From the NCBI GenBank assembly GCA_036392375.1, contig DASVYC010000083.1:62001-126000 (forward strand): DNA of 64,000 nt. Direction: 5' to 3'. A program made the translations under genes and the position numbers. A model generated the notes under the pieces. It did no database searches and was not told the origin of the DNA. It saw only the letters and a list, made by a program, of their open reading frames with translations. The DNA comes from JAFEBO01 sp036392375 (GTDB lineage Bacteria > Planctomycetota > Phycisphaerae > Phycisphaerales > UBA1924). Numbering within the stretch: position 1 is the first letter of the stretch; each line of letters opens with the position of its first letter. Below are positions 56,396 through 64,000 of the stretch, in pieces.

Positions 56396-56763
56396 ATCCG
56401 GCGGAGCTGTGGATAACGGGGCCATTCGGTGAAGTCTTGATGAACAAGCCGCCCCCACGAGGGCGGCTTTTCTGTTGGTTCCTTTGCGCGAACACAACAA
56501 TCTTCACAATACGCCCTCGAGGAGTTGTGAAGACGCAAGTGGCGTGAATACAAGCGTTGCGCTGCGTGCGTTGGTGGCTCGGCTTCGCGTGCTGAGCGCG
56601 GCCTGCGCGCGGACTGAACAATCGTCTTCACACGACATTGCCGGACACTTCAACGCCTGCGGGGGTGACATCGGTGCGCCTGCTTCTAGTCTCTTAGCGT
56701 CAGCGGTGCCGCATGGTTGCGGCGTGCACGCTGGCGACACGGACTTCAGACAGGGGTTTGCGC
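56396..56763. other. Intergenic region holding a terminator; no gene
   Basis: 368 nt between the small membrane gene and the prepilin-like gene. It has the terminator at 56446-56475; the rest, with a G/C-rich body and A/T patches near 56500-56520, contains no supported gene. The prepilin promoter is probably in its last 200 nt. Confidence 0.5.
56446..56475 (+). terminator. Rho-independent terminator after the small membrane gene
   Basis: Stem AAGCCGCCC/GGGCGGCTT with loop CCACGA followed by TTCTGTT. Nine perfect base pairs and a moderately T-rich tail, about 50 nt after the stop. Confidence 0.75.
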
Positions 56764-57888
56764 ATGACCAACCGCTTCGACCGGGACCGCCATCGGAGAC
56801 TCGATACCGGCGCTTTCACGCTCATTGAGCTGCTGGTGGTGATCGCCATCATCGCGCTCTTGATCGGGATCCTGCTTCCCTCGCTGGGCAAGGCCCGTGC
56901 CGAGGGTCGGGCGGTGGTGTGCGCCAGCAACATCCGCTCCGTCGGCGTGGCGGTGCAGGGGTACACCGTCACGAACCGCACGTTCCCAGCTTCGTACCTG
57001 TATGCCTCGGAGAAGTCGGGCTTCCGCTGGAAGCTGGAGCAGCAGTTCGGGACCGACCCGGAGAACGGCTACATCCACTGGTCGTACATGCTGCTCAACG
57101 ACGGCGGCGTGCCGGAGAACGCGTTCACGTGTCCCACGGTTCCGGGCAAGGGTGCCCCGCGCACCAATTTCGACAAGGATCGCATCGAAGACTTCGAGGC
57201 CGATCAGACCCGCCCTTCGTCCACGCCCTCGGATGTGATCGATCGCCAGGTCCGCCGCCTCGCGTTCGGCGGCAACGACGCGATCTTCCCCCGCAACAAG
57301 TTCTGGCCTTTGCCCACGGCCGGGAGCCCGCAGCGTCGCAACCGGTTCGTGAATCCGTCGGAGATCGACGGCTCTCCGGGCGGCGGCTCCAAGACGATTC
57401 TCGCGACGGAGTTCGCGTACTCCAATCGCTGGGGCTGGCGGACCATCGGCACGACTCCCGACAACGAGGACACGTCCGCGGGCGAGACGGGCCCGTGGAA
57501 CTCCAAGGCGCACCGTCCCATCACGCCGTTCGTCGCGATCGCGGGCAACGACATTTACACCCAGCCCAACAACCCCAACGGGAACCCCCGCTATCGCTAC
57601 CAGTCGACGGATACGTCGTCGGTGTGGGGCACCAACGAGATGGTGGCGACCGACAAGCTCTATCCCGGCGTGATCACCAGCAAGGGCAACGGCGGCGGCG
57701 CGAACGCCGTGGGACGCCATCACGGCGGCGATCCGCAGTACGGCAGCGCCAACTTCCTGTTCGTGGACGGGCACGTCGAGCGGATGAGCTACATCGAGAC
57801 CATCGAGAAGCGTCTGTGGGGCGACCGCTTCTACAGCATGAGCGGCGACAACCGCGTGTACAACCCGGACATCAACGGCAAGAAGTGA
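56764..57888 (+). CDS. Type II secretion/pilus-like prepilin with long C-terminal domain
   Basis: 374 residues from ATG 56764. N-terminal prepilin signal GAFTLIELLVVIAIIALLIGILLPSLGKARAEGRAVVCASN: the methylation signal TLIELL is intact, but the residue before F is Ala where Gly is usual (G-A-F). The rest, with NGYIHWSYMLLNDGG, TFPASYLYAS and SANFLFVDGHVERM near the end, follows the planctomycete prepilin-like family (H-x-G-x-x-N-(F/V)-x-F-x-D-G-H). It is probably exported and assembled or displayed. It lies 270 nt before the large dockerin protein. Confidence 0.85.
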   Translation: MTNRFDRDRHRRLDTGAFTLIELLVVIAIIALLIGILLPSLGKARAEGRAVVCASNIRSVGVAVQGYTVTNRTFPASYLYASEKSGFRWKLEQQFGTDPENGYIHWSYMLLNDGGVPENAFTCPTVPGKGAPRTNFDKDRIEDFEADQTRPSSTPSDVIDRQVRRLAFGGNDAIFPRNKFWPLPTAGSPQRRNRFVNPSEIDGSPGGGSKTILATEFAYSNRWGWRTIGTTPDNEDTSAGETGPWNSKAHRPITPFVAIAGNDIYTQPNNPNGNPRYRYQSTDTSSVWGTNEMVATDKLYPGVITSKGNGGGANAVGRHHGGDPQYGSANFLFVDGHVERMSYIETIEKRLWGDRFYSMSGDNRVYNPDINGKK

Positions 57889-58157
57889 TTACTCCCTCAT
57901 GGTCCGTCGCTTGATCGCGGCGGATCGTTTTCAACGGACGGCGATGGGGCGCACGACGCGCCAACGGCGTGCGGGCGGCGTCTTTGGGGAGAGGGCCGCG
58001 GCGCGCGGGTCTGGGCAGAGTCGGTTTCGACAACTTGCGTCTGACAACTCGGGTCTGAGTGCGTGGAGAGATCGGTGACGGGCGTGTGCCCGACGCCGCG
58101 GATGTGTGCGTGTCTGTGCTCGCCGGCCTGTGTCCGGCCATCTTGGAGAGATCGATC

Positions 58158-60914
58158 ATGCAAACGGTGAATCGCAAGGCTTTGTTGGTCGCGGCGTGCG
58201 GCGCCGCGGTCGCTGCTTCGGCCCTCGCTGGTCCGAAGGTCATCAACATCAGCGGTGCGACGCTCCTGGAGAGCTTCGTGGCCGCGCCCGCGTCGACCAA
58301 CGACTACATGGATGTCGACGGCAACGGCGTCGCCGGCATCTTCTCGTCGTTCCCGCCTCAGAACCTCACCCCGGTCCCTGGTGTGAATCAGGTCTCGCCT
58401 TTCCCGGCGAATCAGGTCTGGGCGACGACCTATCGCCTCACGGGGTCGGTGCGCGGCGTCACCGAACTCGCGTCGTTCGGCAACGTCTTCGTGACCAACG
58501 CGGCCACCGGCTCGCAGCTCCTGTTCTCGAACTCGTCGCGTTCGTACTACAACGGCGCGTTCCTCTACCAGAACGGCAGCAACCTCGCGGCCCAGCCTGT
58601 GACCTTCAACAGCGCGAACCCCGGCGGCCTTCCCATCCGCTCGGACACGACCACCCTCGACGCGACGTACTCCACGCCGGGCGTGGCGTCGGCGGGCGGC
58701 GTGCGCATCGACATTGCTCCGTGTGACGTCCCCGGTCTGTGGGTCGGTCGCGTGTCCGGCACCACCGCTGCGAGCAAGAAGCCCGGCATCGCGGGCTACG
58801 GCGCCTTCAGCCGTCCCGCCACGAACGCCGCGGGCACCGGCACGGGCATCGACAGCCGTCTGCCCGACCTCTCCGCGCTAGGCGTCCAGTTCGCCAACCC
58901 CAACAGCCTGCCTCCGCCGAGCGCGACCGGGTTCCTGTTCAACAACCCCTTCGCGTTCGCCCCGGTTGCGGCGACGGTGAACTTCGGCGTCGGTCGTCAG
59001 CAGATCAAGCAGTCCGAGCTGCGTCACCTCTTTGTCACCGGCCGCATGCCCGACGGCGAGAACCTGATCGCCGTCACCCGCGACATCGGTTCTGGCACCC
59101 GCAACGCGTTCATGAACTCGATCGCTGCCGATCCGTCCTTCGGTGGCGGCGACAACATCAGCAACGGCACCGGCACCTCAGCCAACACGGTCGAGAACCG
59201 TCCGGGTCTCTCGTTTGTTCCGAACAACAAGGGTGGCAACGACCGCGTGGAAGAGACGGTCTACAGCACCCGCCTGGCCATCGGCTATGTCGGCCCCGAG
59301 CGCGGCGCCGCCTCGGCAAGCGTCGGCACCACGGGCAACTGGCTCGCCAACGGCCGCATGGAAGTCCTTGCCGTCCAGAACGACCTGCAGGGCGGCACCG
59401 TCTACGCTCGTCCCAACATTGACTCGATGACCGAGGGCGATGTCAACAACTACACCATCGGCGGCCCGGCCCAGCTTATCACCCTCGGCTCGCCCCTGGC
59501 CGAGTCGGTCGTGGACGGCGGCCTTGGTCTCAACACCGTGAAGATGTTCAATCCTCACGCGGCCGATTACATGAACAACATCCGCCAGTCGATCGCGAAC
59601 TTCCTCTCGGTGCCCTTCGGGTCGCAGTCGGAGTTCATGCCGGGCGAGATCGCGGCCCTCCAGTTCGTGCTGACCTCGTCGATCGCGAATATCCACGACG
59701 AGATCGACCCGATGGTCCGTGTCAATAACGCGAGCTTCAACAACGCTCTGCGCTCGACGACCCGCGCCACCAACGCGCTCGCCGAGTCGATCTTCTACTC
59801 CTTCAACACCACCAGCAACGGCATCGTTCCAAGCCGCATCGTCGCCGCCAACACCTACAGCGATCAGGCCTTGGTGCCCAGCGGCGCCAACTACATCAGC
59901 CAGGGCGGCGCTGCCGTCGCCTACGGCACCTCACTCACCACCCGCAACAAGATCGCCGGCGACTTCGACGGCAACGGCTCGCGCGGTCTGGGTGACATCG
60001 GCGAGATGCTCAAGGCCTTCCGTCAGCGCAGCGGCGGTCCGGTCTGGACCGCTCCGGGCGCCAACGGCTCGGACGCCGTGATTGAGATCCTGGGCGACTT
60101 TGACAACAACGGCTCGTTCAACACGCTCGACGTCCGCTACTTCGCCGACGGTCTGCTGCTTGTTGGCGGCGTGCTCCGCCGCGACACCGCGTTCGCCCAG
60201 GTTGACTCCCAGTGGAACGCGTTGACGGGCAGCGACAACTTCTTCGGCACCACGCTCGCCACCGCCGGCGCGGGCGCGACCTACACCAGCGGCGCGTCCC
60301 GCGCTGACATCAGGGGCGCGGCCGGCATCGCCCGCGGCTGGGCCCCGGTTGGCGCCAACGGCGTGATCAACGACAAGGACATCGACTACGTCTACGCCCA
60401 GTTCAAGGCCAACGCGGCCGTGAGCGGCGACGCCGACTGGAGCAACATCGACGAGGCCGGGTTCTTCGATCTCTCGGCCGACATGGACGGCAATCTGAAG
60501 GTGAACCAGGCTGACGTGGACTACGTCGTCCTGACCGCGCTGCAGACGTCCTACGGCGATCTGAACTTCGACCGCAAGGTCAACGGGGCCGACTTCGCCA
60601 TCTGGGCCGCGAACTACAACACCGGCTCGCTTGCCAGCCCGGCCGGCTGGGCCAAGGGCGATGTCAGCGGCGAGGGCAAGGTCTTCGACGAGGACTACCA
60701 CACCCTGATGGCCAACCGCTCGTGCGCGTCGGACCTCAACGACGACACCCTGACCGACGACACCGACTTCGTGGTCTTCGCCGGGGCGTACAACGAGCTG
60801 CTCTGCCCGGCGCTGCCCGGCCTGTGCCCGGCGGACCTCAACGACGACGGGTTCGTCGATGACTCCGACTTTGTGATCTTCGCCAACGGCTACAACGCCC
60901 TTCTCTGCCCGTAA
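58158..60914 (+). CDS. Large exported phosphate-binding-like protein with dockerin domains
   Basis: 918 residues from ATG 58158, with GGAGAG upstream. Signal peptide MQTVNRKALLVAACGAAVAASALAG. Residues ~30-560 resemble the periplasmic phosphate-binding fold: KVINISGATLLESFVAAPAST near the start, then TRDIGSGTRNAFMNSIAAD (compare PstS SGT loop). Around 595-660 and 715-830 are calcium-loop segments of ordinary dockerin type (GDFDGNGSRGLGDIGEML; ADMDGNLKVNQADVDYV; DLNFDRKVNGADFAIW). The last ~65 residues are two GC-type units ending NALLCP. It is probably secreted and surface- or complex-bound. Whether it binds phosphate or another anion is not known. Confidence 0.85.
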   Translation: MQTVNRKALLVAACGAAVAASALAGPKVINISGATLLESFVAAPASTNDYMDVDGNGVAGIFSSFPPQNLTPVPGVNQVSPFPANQVWATTYRLTGSVRGVTELASFGNVFVTNAATGSQLLFSNSSRSYYNGAFLYQNGSNLAAQPVTFNSANPGGLPIRSDTTTLDATYSTPGVASAGGVRIDIAPCDVPGLWVGRVSGTTAASKKPGIAGYGAFSRPATNAAGTGTGIDSRLPDLSALGVQFANPNSLPPPSATGFLFNNPFAFAPVAATVNFGVGRQQIKQSELRHLFVTGRMPDGENLIAVTRDIGSGTRNAFMNSIAADPSFGGGDNISNGTGTSANTVENRPGLSFVPNNKGGNDRVEETVYSTRLAIGYVGPERGAASASVGTTGNWLANGRMEVLAVQNDLQGGTVYARPNIDSMTEGDVNNYTIGGPAQLITLGSPLAESVVDGGLGLNTVKMFNPHAADYMNNIRQSIANFLSVPFGSQSEFMPGEIAALQFVLTSSIANIHDEIDPMVRVNNASFNNALRSTTRATNALAESIFYSFNTTSNGIVPSRIVAANTYSDQALVPSGANYISQGGAAVAYGTSLTTRNKIAGDFDGNGSRGLGDIGEMLKAFRQRSGGPVWTAPGANGSDAVIEILGDFDNNGSFNTLDVRYFADGLLLVGGVLRRDTAFAQVDSQWNALTGSDNFFGTTLATAGAGATYTSGASRADIRGAAGIARGWAPVGANGVINDKDIDYVYAQFKANAAVSGDADWSNIDEAGFFDLSADMDGNLKVNQADVDYVVLTALQTSYGDLNFDRKVNGADFAIWAANYNTGSLASPAGWAKGDVSGEGKVFDEDYHTLMANRSCASDLNDDTLTDDTDFVVFAGAYNELLCPALPGLCPADLNDDGFVDDSDFVIFANGYNALLCP

Positions 60915-60947
60915 CGCAACCCCTGCAGAGAAAAGGCTATCCGTGTG

Positions 60948-60982
60948 CACGCCCCGGGCTGACGCTCGGGGCGTGTTTTCTT
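60948..60982 (+). terminator. Terminator after the dockerin protein
   Basis: Stem CACGCCCCG/CGGGGCGTG, loop GGCTGACGCT, followed by TTTTCTT, 33 nt after the stop. Confidence 0.85.
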
Positions 60983-60993
60983 ATCCGGCGGGC

Positions 60994-61854
60994 TCAGCTC
61001 TTGGTCGCGATCAGTTCGAAGACCGGCGGCACCAGCACGAACGCGGTCTCGTCGTTGCTGATGGACGCCAGCTCCTTGAGGGCCGCGTCGCATTCCTCGC
61101 GGGAGAGATGGCCCATGTCGACGAGCTTGGGCAGGAACGAGTTGAAGAAGGTCCAGGGCCAGTGCCACATGCTGGTGTTGGGGCGGCCGATGCGTTGCTG
61201 GACGTCGAGGTGGTCGATCTCGAAGCCGTGGTGCTTGGCGAGGCGGGGGAGCTCGCCCATGACGTCGGGGTTGCCGCCGCGGGCGCGCCAGGAGCGTGCG
61301 ACGGCGGCGATGGCCTTGGTGAAGGCTTCCTTCTTGGGCGCGAGGGTCATGCCCTGCTCGTAGTTGAAGTAATCCTGGACGACGATCTTGCCGCCGGGGC
61401 GGAGGACGCGTCGGAGGCCCTTGAGGACTTCGCCGGGGCTATTGACGAAGCAGAAGACCCATCGGACGTAGACGATGTCGAAGTAGTCGTCGGTGGCGGG
61501 CGAGGGAAGGCAGTGGTCGAGGTGCTGGGCGTCGCCGAGCACGCGGTCGATGTTGGAGAGCTTGCGGGCCTCGGCCTCCTGACCGAGCTGCTTGAGGAAG
61601 CCGGCGGATTCATCGACACCGACGACGCGGCCGGTGGGGCCGACGATCTGCGCGAGGTCGAGCGTCGCGTGCCCGGGGCCGCAGCCCAGGTCGAGCACGC
61701 GCATGCCGGGCTGGACGCCGGCGCGGAGCCAGAGGGAGAAAGAAGCGTTGCTCCAGAGCCGGTGCTGGAGTCCAAGTCGGAACGACTCGTCGGAGTCGGT
61801 GCCGAGGACGTAGGGCTGCCCGGACTTCGCGGCGGCGGTGGTCGAGGGGCTCAT
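60994..61854 (-). CDS. SAM-dependent methyltransferase
   Basis: 286 residues from ATG 61854. Class I Rossmann fold: motif I VLDLGCGPGHATLDLAQ, motif II VVGVDES, motif III LGDAQHLDHCLPS, and FDIVYVRWVFCFVNSPGEVLKGLRRVLRPGG as post-I/IV. The substrate is not evident; the long C-terminal part (GRPNTSMWHWPWTFFNSFLPKL) is not a recognised domain. Solitary gene; the MFS transporter is divergent. Confidence 0.85.
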   Translation of the reverse strand: MSPSTTAAAKSGQPYVLGTDSDESFRLGLQHRLWSNASFSLWLRAGVQPGMRVLDLGCGPGHATLDLAQIVGPTGRVVGVDESAGFLKQLGQEAEARKLSNIDRVLGDAQHLDHCLPSPATDDYFDIVYVRWVFCFVNSPGEVLKGLRRVLRPGGKIVVQDYFNYEQGMTLAPKKEAFTKAIAAVARSWRARGGNPDVMGELPRLAKHHGFEIDHLDVQQRIGRPNTSMWHWPWTFFNSFLPKLVDMGHLSREECDAALKELASISNDETAFVLVPPVFELIATKS

Positions 61855-61936
61855 GGGCAATGGTAGGTGCAAGGCGGGTTTTGCCGTTGGCTACGATCGG
61901 TCGATAGGTGTGGGAACGGGTGATTCCTGCGGCATG

Positions 61937-62035
61937 GGTGCCACGGCTTGGCGGCTCGGAGCCAAGCCGTGCGTGGACGATGGCGCGAGGAACGCTCGCA
62001 CGGCTTGACCGCCGAGCCGGTCAGGCCGTGGCACC
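61937..62035. repeat. Two-hairpin REP/BIME-like element
   Basis: Hairpin 1 at 61942-61971 has an 11-bp stem CACGGCTTGGC/GCCAAGCCGTG. Hairpin 2 at 61999-62030 has CACGGCTTGACC/GGTCAGGCCGTG with one mismatch. Outer arms GGTGCCACGGC and GCCGTGGCACC enclose both. It lies between the divergent methyltransferase and MFS genes, ending 33 nt before the MFS ATG. Confidence 0.8.
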
Positions 62036-62068
62036 ATCGGTTGTTCGCAGACTCGGACACGGACGTCC

Positions 62069-63421
62069 ATGGCCCTCGTGCCGCCTTTTCTCCCTTCTCG
62101 CTTCCCGCTCATGGCCCGGCGTTCGTACGCGCTCGAGCTGGTGACGACGTTCTGCTTTGCGACGGCGTTGGCGGTGGTCGAGGGTGGTGTTCTTGGCAAC
62201 ATCGCCAAGCGGCGGTTTGAGGACGAGGTCTCGCCGCTGACACTGAACTTCTTTGTCGCGGTGATCGCGGCGGCTCCGGACCTTGCGAACATTTTCTCGT
62301 TCATCTGGTCGAGCGTGAGCCACGGGCGGGCGAAGGTGCCGATCGTGAACCTGCTGCAGCTCGCGGTGGTGCTCTTGATCGCGTTGATGGCGTTCACGCC
62401 CGAGTCGCTGACGGGGCTGGTGGCGTTGACGGTGCTGGCGATGCTGGCGCGGACATGCTGGTCGGGGATCATCACGCTGCGCCCGACGATCTGGAGAAGC
62501 AACTACCCGCCCCGCATGCGGGCGACGGTGGTCGGAAACCTGTACACGGTGCAGGTGCTGATGGTGGCGCTGGTGGGGATCGTGGTGGGCATGATCATGA
62601 ACGTGCGGCCGGAGAAGTTGCCCATGATCGTGATCGCGGTGGCGGGCGTGGGGCTGGGGGCGTTTGTCGCGACCCGTAAGCAGCGGGTGCGGCGGGAGCT
62701 CTCGATGGTGCGTGGGGAGCGCGACGCGGTCGCCGTGCTGAAGCCCTGGCAGGGCCCCGGGGTGGTGATCCAGGTGCTGCGTCGCGACAAGATGTGGGCC
62801 AAGTTCATGCTGTGGATGTTCGTCCTGGGCCTGGGCAACATGCTGATGGGCCCGGTGCTGACGATTGTCCTCAAGGACCAGTTCAACCTCGGGTACCTCG
62901 AGAGCATCCTGATCACCAGCTCCATCACCGCGATGGTGATGCCGGTGTCGATCCCGTTGTGGGCCAAGTACCTCGACCGCTCGCACGTGGTGAAGTTCCG
63001 GGCCACGCAGACGTGGGTGTTTGTCGTCTCGGCCAGCACCGCTTGCATCGGCGTCCTGACGCACCGCGTGGAGTGGATGTACGTCACCGCGGTGCTGCAG
63101 GGCATCGCCTACGGCGGAGGCTCGCTGGCGTGGAACCTCGGGCACGTGGACTTCGCGCCGCCCTCGCAGACGAGCCAGTACATGGCGAGCCACGTGACGC
63201 TCAACGGCATCCGCGGATTGCTGGCGCCGTTCATCGCGGTCGGGCTGTACAACCTGGTGGTGGCGAGCGGTTGGGACGCGTTGAACATGGATCTGCCGAC
63301 GCAGGCGGCGGCGGTGGTGTTCGCGCTGAGCGCAGTGATGAGCGCGGTGGGTGCCGCGGGATTCGGGATGCTTCTGCGCGAGATGCAGGCGGGCGGACGC
63401 ATCGGCCCGCGGGCGCGGTGA
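62069..63421 (+). CDS. MFS transporter
   Basis: 450 residues from ATG 62069. About twelve hydrophobic segments, for example TTFCFATALAVVEGGVLGNIA, VNLLQLAVVLLIALMAF, VGNLYTVQVLMVALVGIVVGMIMNV, WMFVLGLGNMLMGPVLTIVL, ITSSITAMVMPVSIPLWAKYLD and AAVVFALSAVMSAVGAAGFGMLL, and a central cytoplasmic loop (RKQRVRRELSMVRGERDAV). The substrate is unknown. The gene is followed by a hairpin. Confidence 0.8.
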   Translation: MALVPPFLPSRFPLMARRSYALELVTTFCFATALAVVEGGVLGNIAKRRFEDEVSPLTLNFFVAVIAAAPDLANIFSFIWSSVSHGRAKVPIVNLLQLAVVLLIALMAFTPESLTGLVALTVLAMLARTCWSGIITLRPTIWRSNYPPRMRATVVGNLYTVQVLMVALVGIVVGMIMNVRPEKLPMIVIAVAGVGLGAFVATRKQRVRRELSMVRGERDAVAVLKPWQGPGVVIQVLRRDKMWAKFMLWMFVLGLGNMLMGPVLTIVLKDQFNLGYLESILITSSITAMVMPVSIPLWAKYLDRSHVVKFRATQTWVFVVSASTACIGVLTHRVEWMYVTAVLQGIAYGGGSLAWNLGHVDFAPPSQTSQYMASHVTLNGIRGLLAPFIAVGLYNLVVASGWDALNMDLPTQAAAVVFALSAVMSAVGAAGFGMLLREMQAGGRIGPRAR

Positions 63422-63428
63422 GAACGAG

Positions 63429-63464
63429 AACCCCCCGCCGCCCCGGAAGGAGCGGCGAGGGGTT
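63429..63464 (+). terminator. Probable hairpin terminator after the MFS gene
   Basis: Stem AACCCC-C-CGCCGC with GCGGCG-A-GGGGTT (one mismatch), 8 nt after the stop. No T-run follows, so confidence is moderate. Confidence 0.5.
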
Positions 63465-63557
63465 GCATGAACATCGCCCATCCCCGATTCGGATTGTCAC
63501 GCCGGACACCTCGTCCGGCGCTCGCACGGCCCGCACACAAGCGGGCGGCGACGCTGG

Positions 63558-64000
63558 CTACTGGATCGCGATCTTGCGGGCCAGAGCCGCGGGAGCCTTG
63601 GGCAGAGTCACCGTCAACACGCCGTCCTTCAGGTCTGCAGTGACCTTGTCCTCGAGCACACCCTCCGGCAGGGAGATGCTGCGGGTGACGCTCTCGATGC
63701 GGCGCTCGCGGCGGTGGTACTTCGGCCCATCGGCGCTCTGCTCCTCCTTCTCGATCTTCGTCTCGCCCTTGATCGTGAGCACGCCGCTCTCGATCTCGAG
63801 CGCGATGTCTTCTTTCTTGAAGCCGGGCAGGTCTGCGGTCACGACGAACGCGGTCTCACTCTCCGCGACATCGAGCGGCAGGAGATGCACCGGCGGCGAT
63901 ACGACGCCGAGCGGTGTGGAGAAGAACGGATCGCTGAAGAGATCGTTGAACAGGCGACCCATGGTCGGGAAGCCGTTGGCCCCGTTCAGGAGCGTGCTCT
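63558..64000 (-). CDS. Small heat-shock protein Hsp20 (5' end outside window)
   Basis: Open to the right edge: residues STLLNGANGFP precede the internal ATG at 63962, resembling the usual Hsp20 N-terminus, so the true start is probably beyond the window. Alpha-crystallin domain: VHLLPLDVAESETAFVVTADLPGFKKEDIALEIESGVLTIKGE and RSISLPEGVLEDKVTADLKDGVLTVTLPKA, with the A-x-(L)-x-(D)-G-V-L-T-V-(T) signature intact. C-terminal tail RKIAIQ is short, with an I-x-I-like IAI. ATP-independent chaperone. Confidence 0.93.
   Translation of the reverse strand, partial: STLLNGANGFPTMGRLFNDLFSDPFFSTPLGVVSPPVHLLPLDVAESETAFVVTADLPGFKKEDIALEIESGVLTIKGETKIEKEEQSADGPKYHRRERRIESVTRSISLPEGVLEDKVTADLKDGVLTVTLPKAPAALARKIAIQ

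Overview
The window is high-GC DNA (apart from the rRNA genes and one AT-richer gene) from a member of the Planctomycetota, most likely class Phycisphaerae. That placement is an inference. It rests on five secreted proteins plus one broken gene that end in a paired, cysteine-bounded 'DxNxDGxVDDxDFVxFAxAYNxLLCP' module (the GC-type dockerin of planctomycetes), on a 23S-5S rRNA pair with no 16S in front of it, and on PilM-type pilus genes and prepilin-like proteins typical of the group.

Layout. 1-3 kb: three dockerin-tailed secreted proteins, one a frameshifted esterase. 3-12.8 kb: membrane-anchored tyrosine phosphatase, recR, rpoN (with a -24/-12-like promoter inside recR), pcrA-type helicase, dockerin-tailed M64 peptidase, a cysteine-cluster protein, sucC. 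12.8-16.1 kb: an accessory patch holding a 28-bp palindrome, a REP-associated (RAYT-like) transposase, and a two-gene unit (alpha/beta hydrolase + FRG-domain protein) abutting tRNA-Ala(GGC). 16.3-25 kb: GT9 glycosyltransferase, PIN/TRAM membrane protein, dnaX with a programmed -1 frameshift signal, ybaB, a membrane protein, YceI, kbl. 25-29 kb: small unknown genes and an ArsR-controlled cassette (ArsR, AHSA1, DUF899, small membrane protein) lying between two diverged copies of a ~150-bp repeat. 29-38 kb: ABC-2 permease, DUF985 cupin, MTA/SAH-nucleosidase-like protein, an AT-richer TPR gene, hppD, NUDIX, FAD oxidase, GT2. 38.3-41.9 kb: 5S, 23S and their promoter on the minus strand. 42-47.4 kb: pilM(-pilN fusion) and two inner-membrane assembly proteins. 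47.8-64 kb: small membrane proteins, PSP1/RicT protein, M28 peptidase, arsC, cytosine deaminase, a dockerin protein, a GT2 synthase, a prepilin-like protein, a large phosphate-binding-like dockerin protein, a methyltransferase, an MFS transporter and an Hsp20 cut by the window edge.

The strongest unusual signals are: (1) dnaX, where an A7 slippery run, an upstream SD-like GGGAG and a 10-bp GC hairpin 5 nt downstream join the 378-residue gamma frame to an open -1 frame encoding the tau C-terminus; (2) the hydrolase + FRG gene pair between a RAYT and a tRNA, a plausible uncharacterised defence or conflict module; (3) several families of short intergenic repeats, one palindrome of which sits beside its likely transposase and again, in frame, inside the tau part of dnaX; and (4) the dockerin-tailed secretome, including a phosphate-binding-like protein next to a prepilin-like gene.

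All calls were made by reading the sequence and translations. No database search, alignment or folding program was run.
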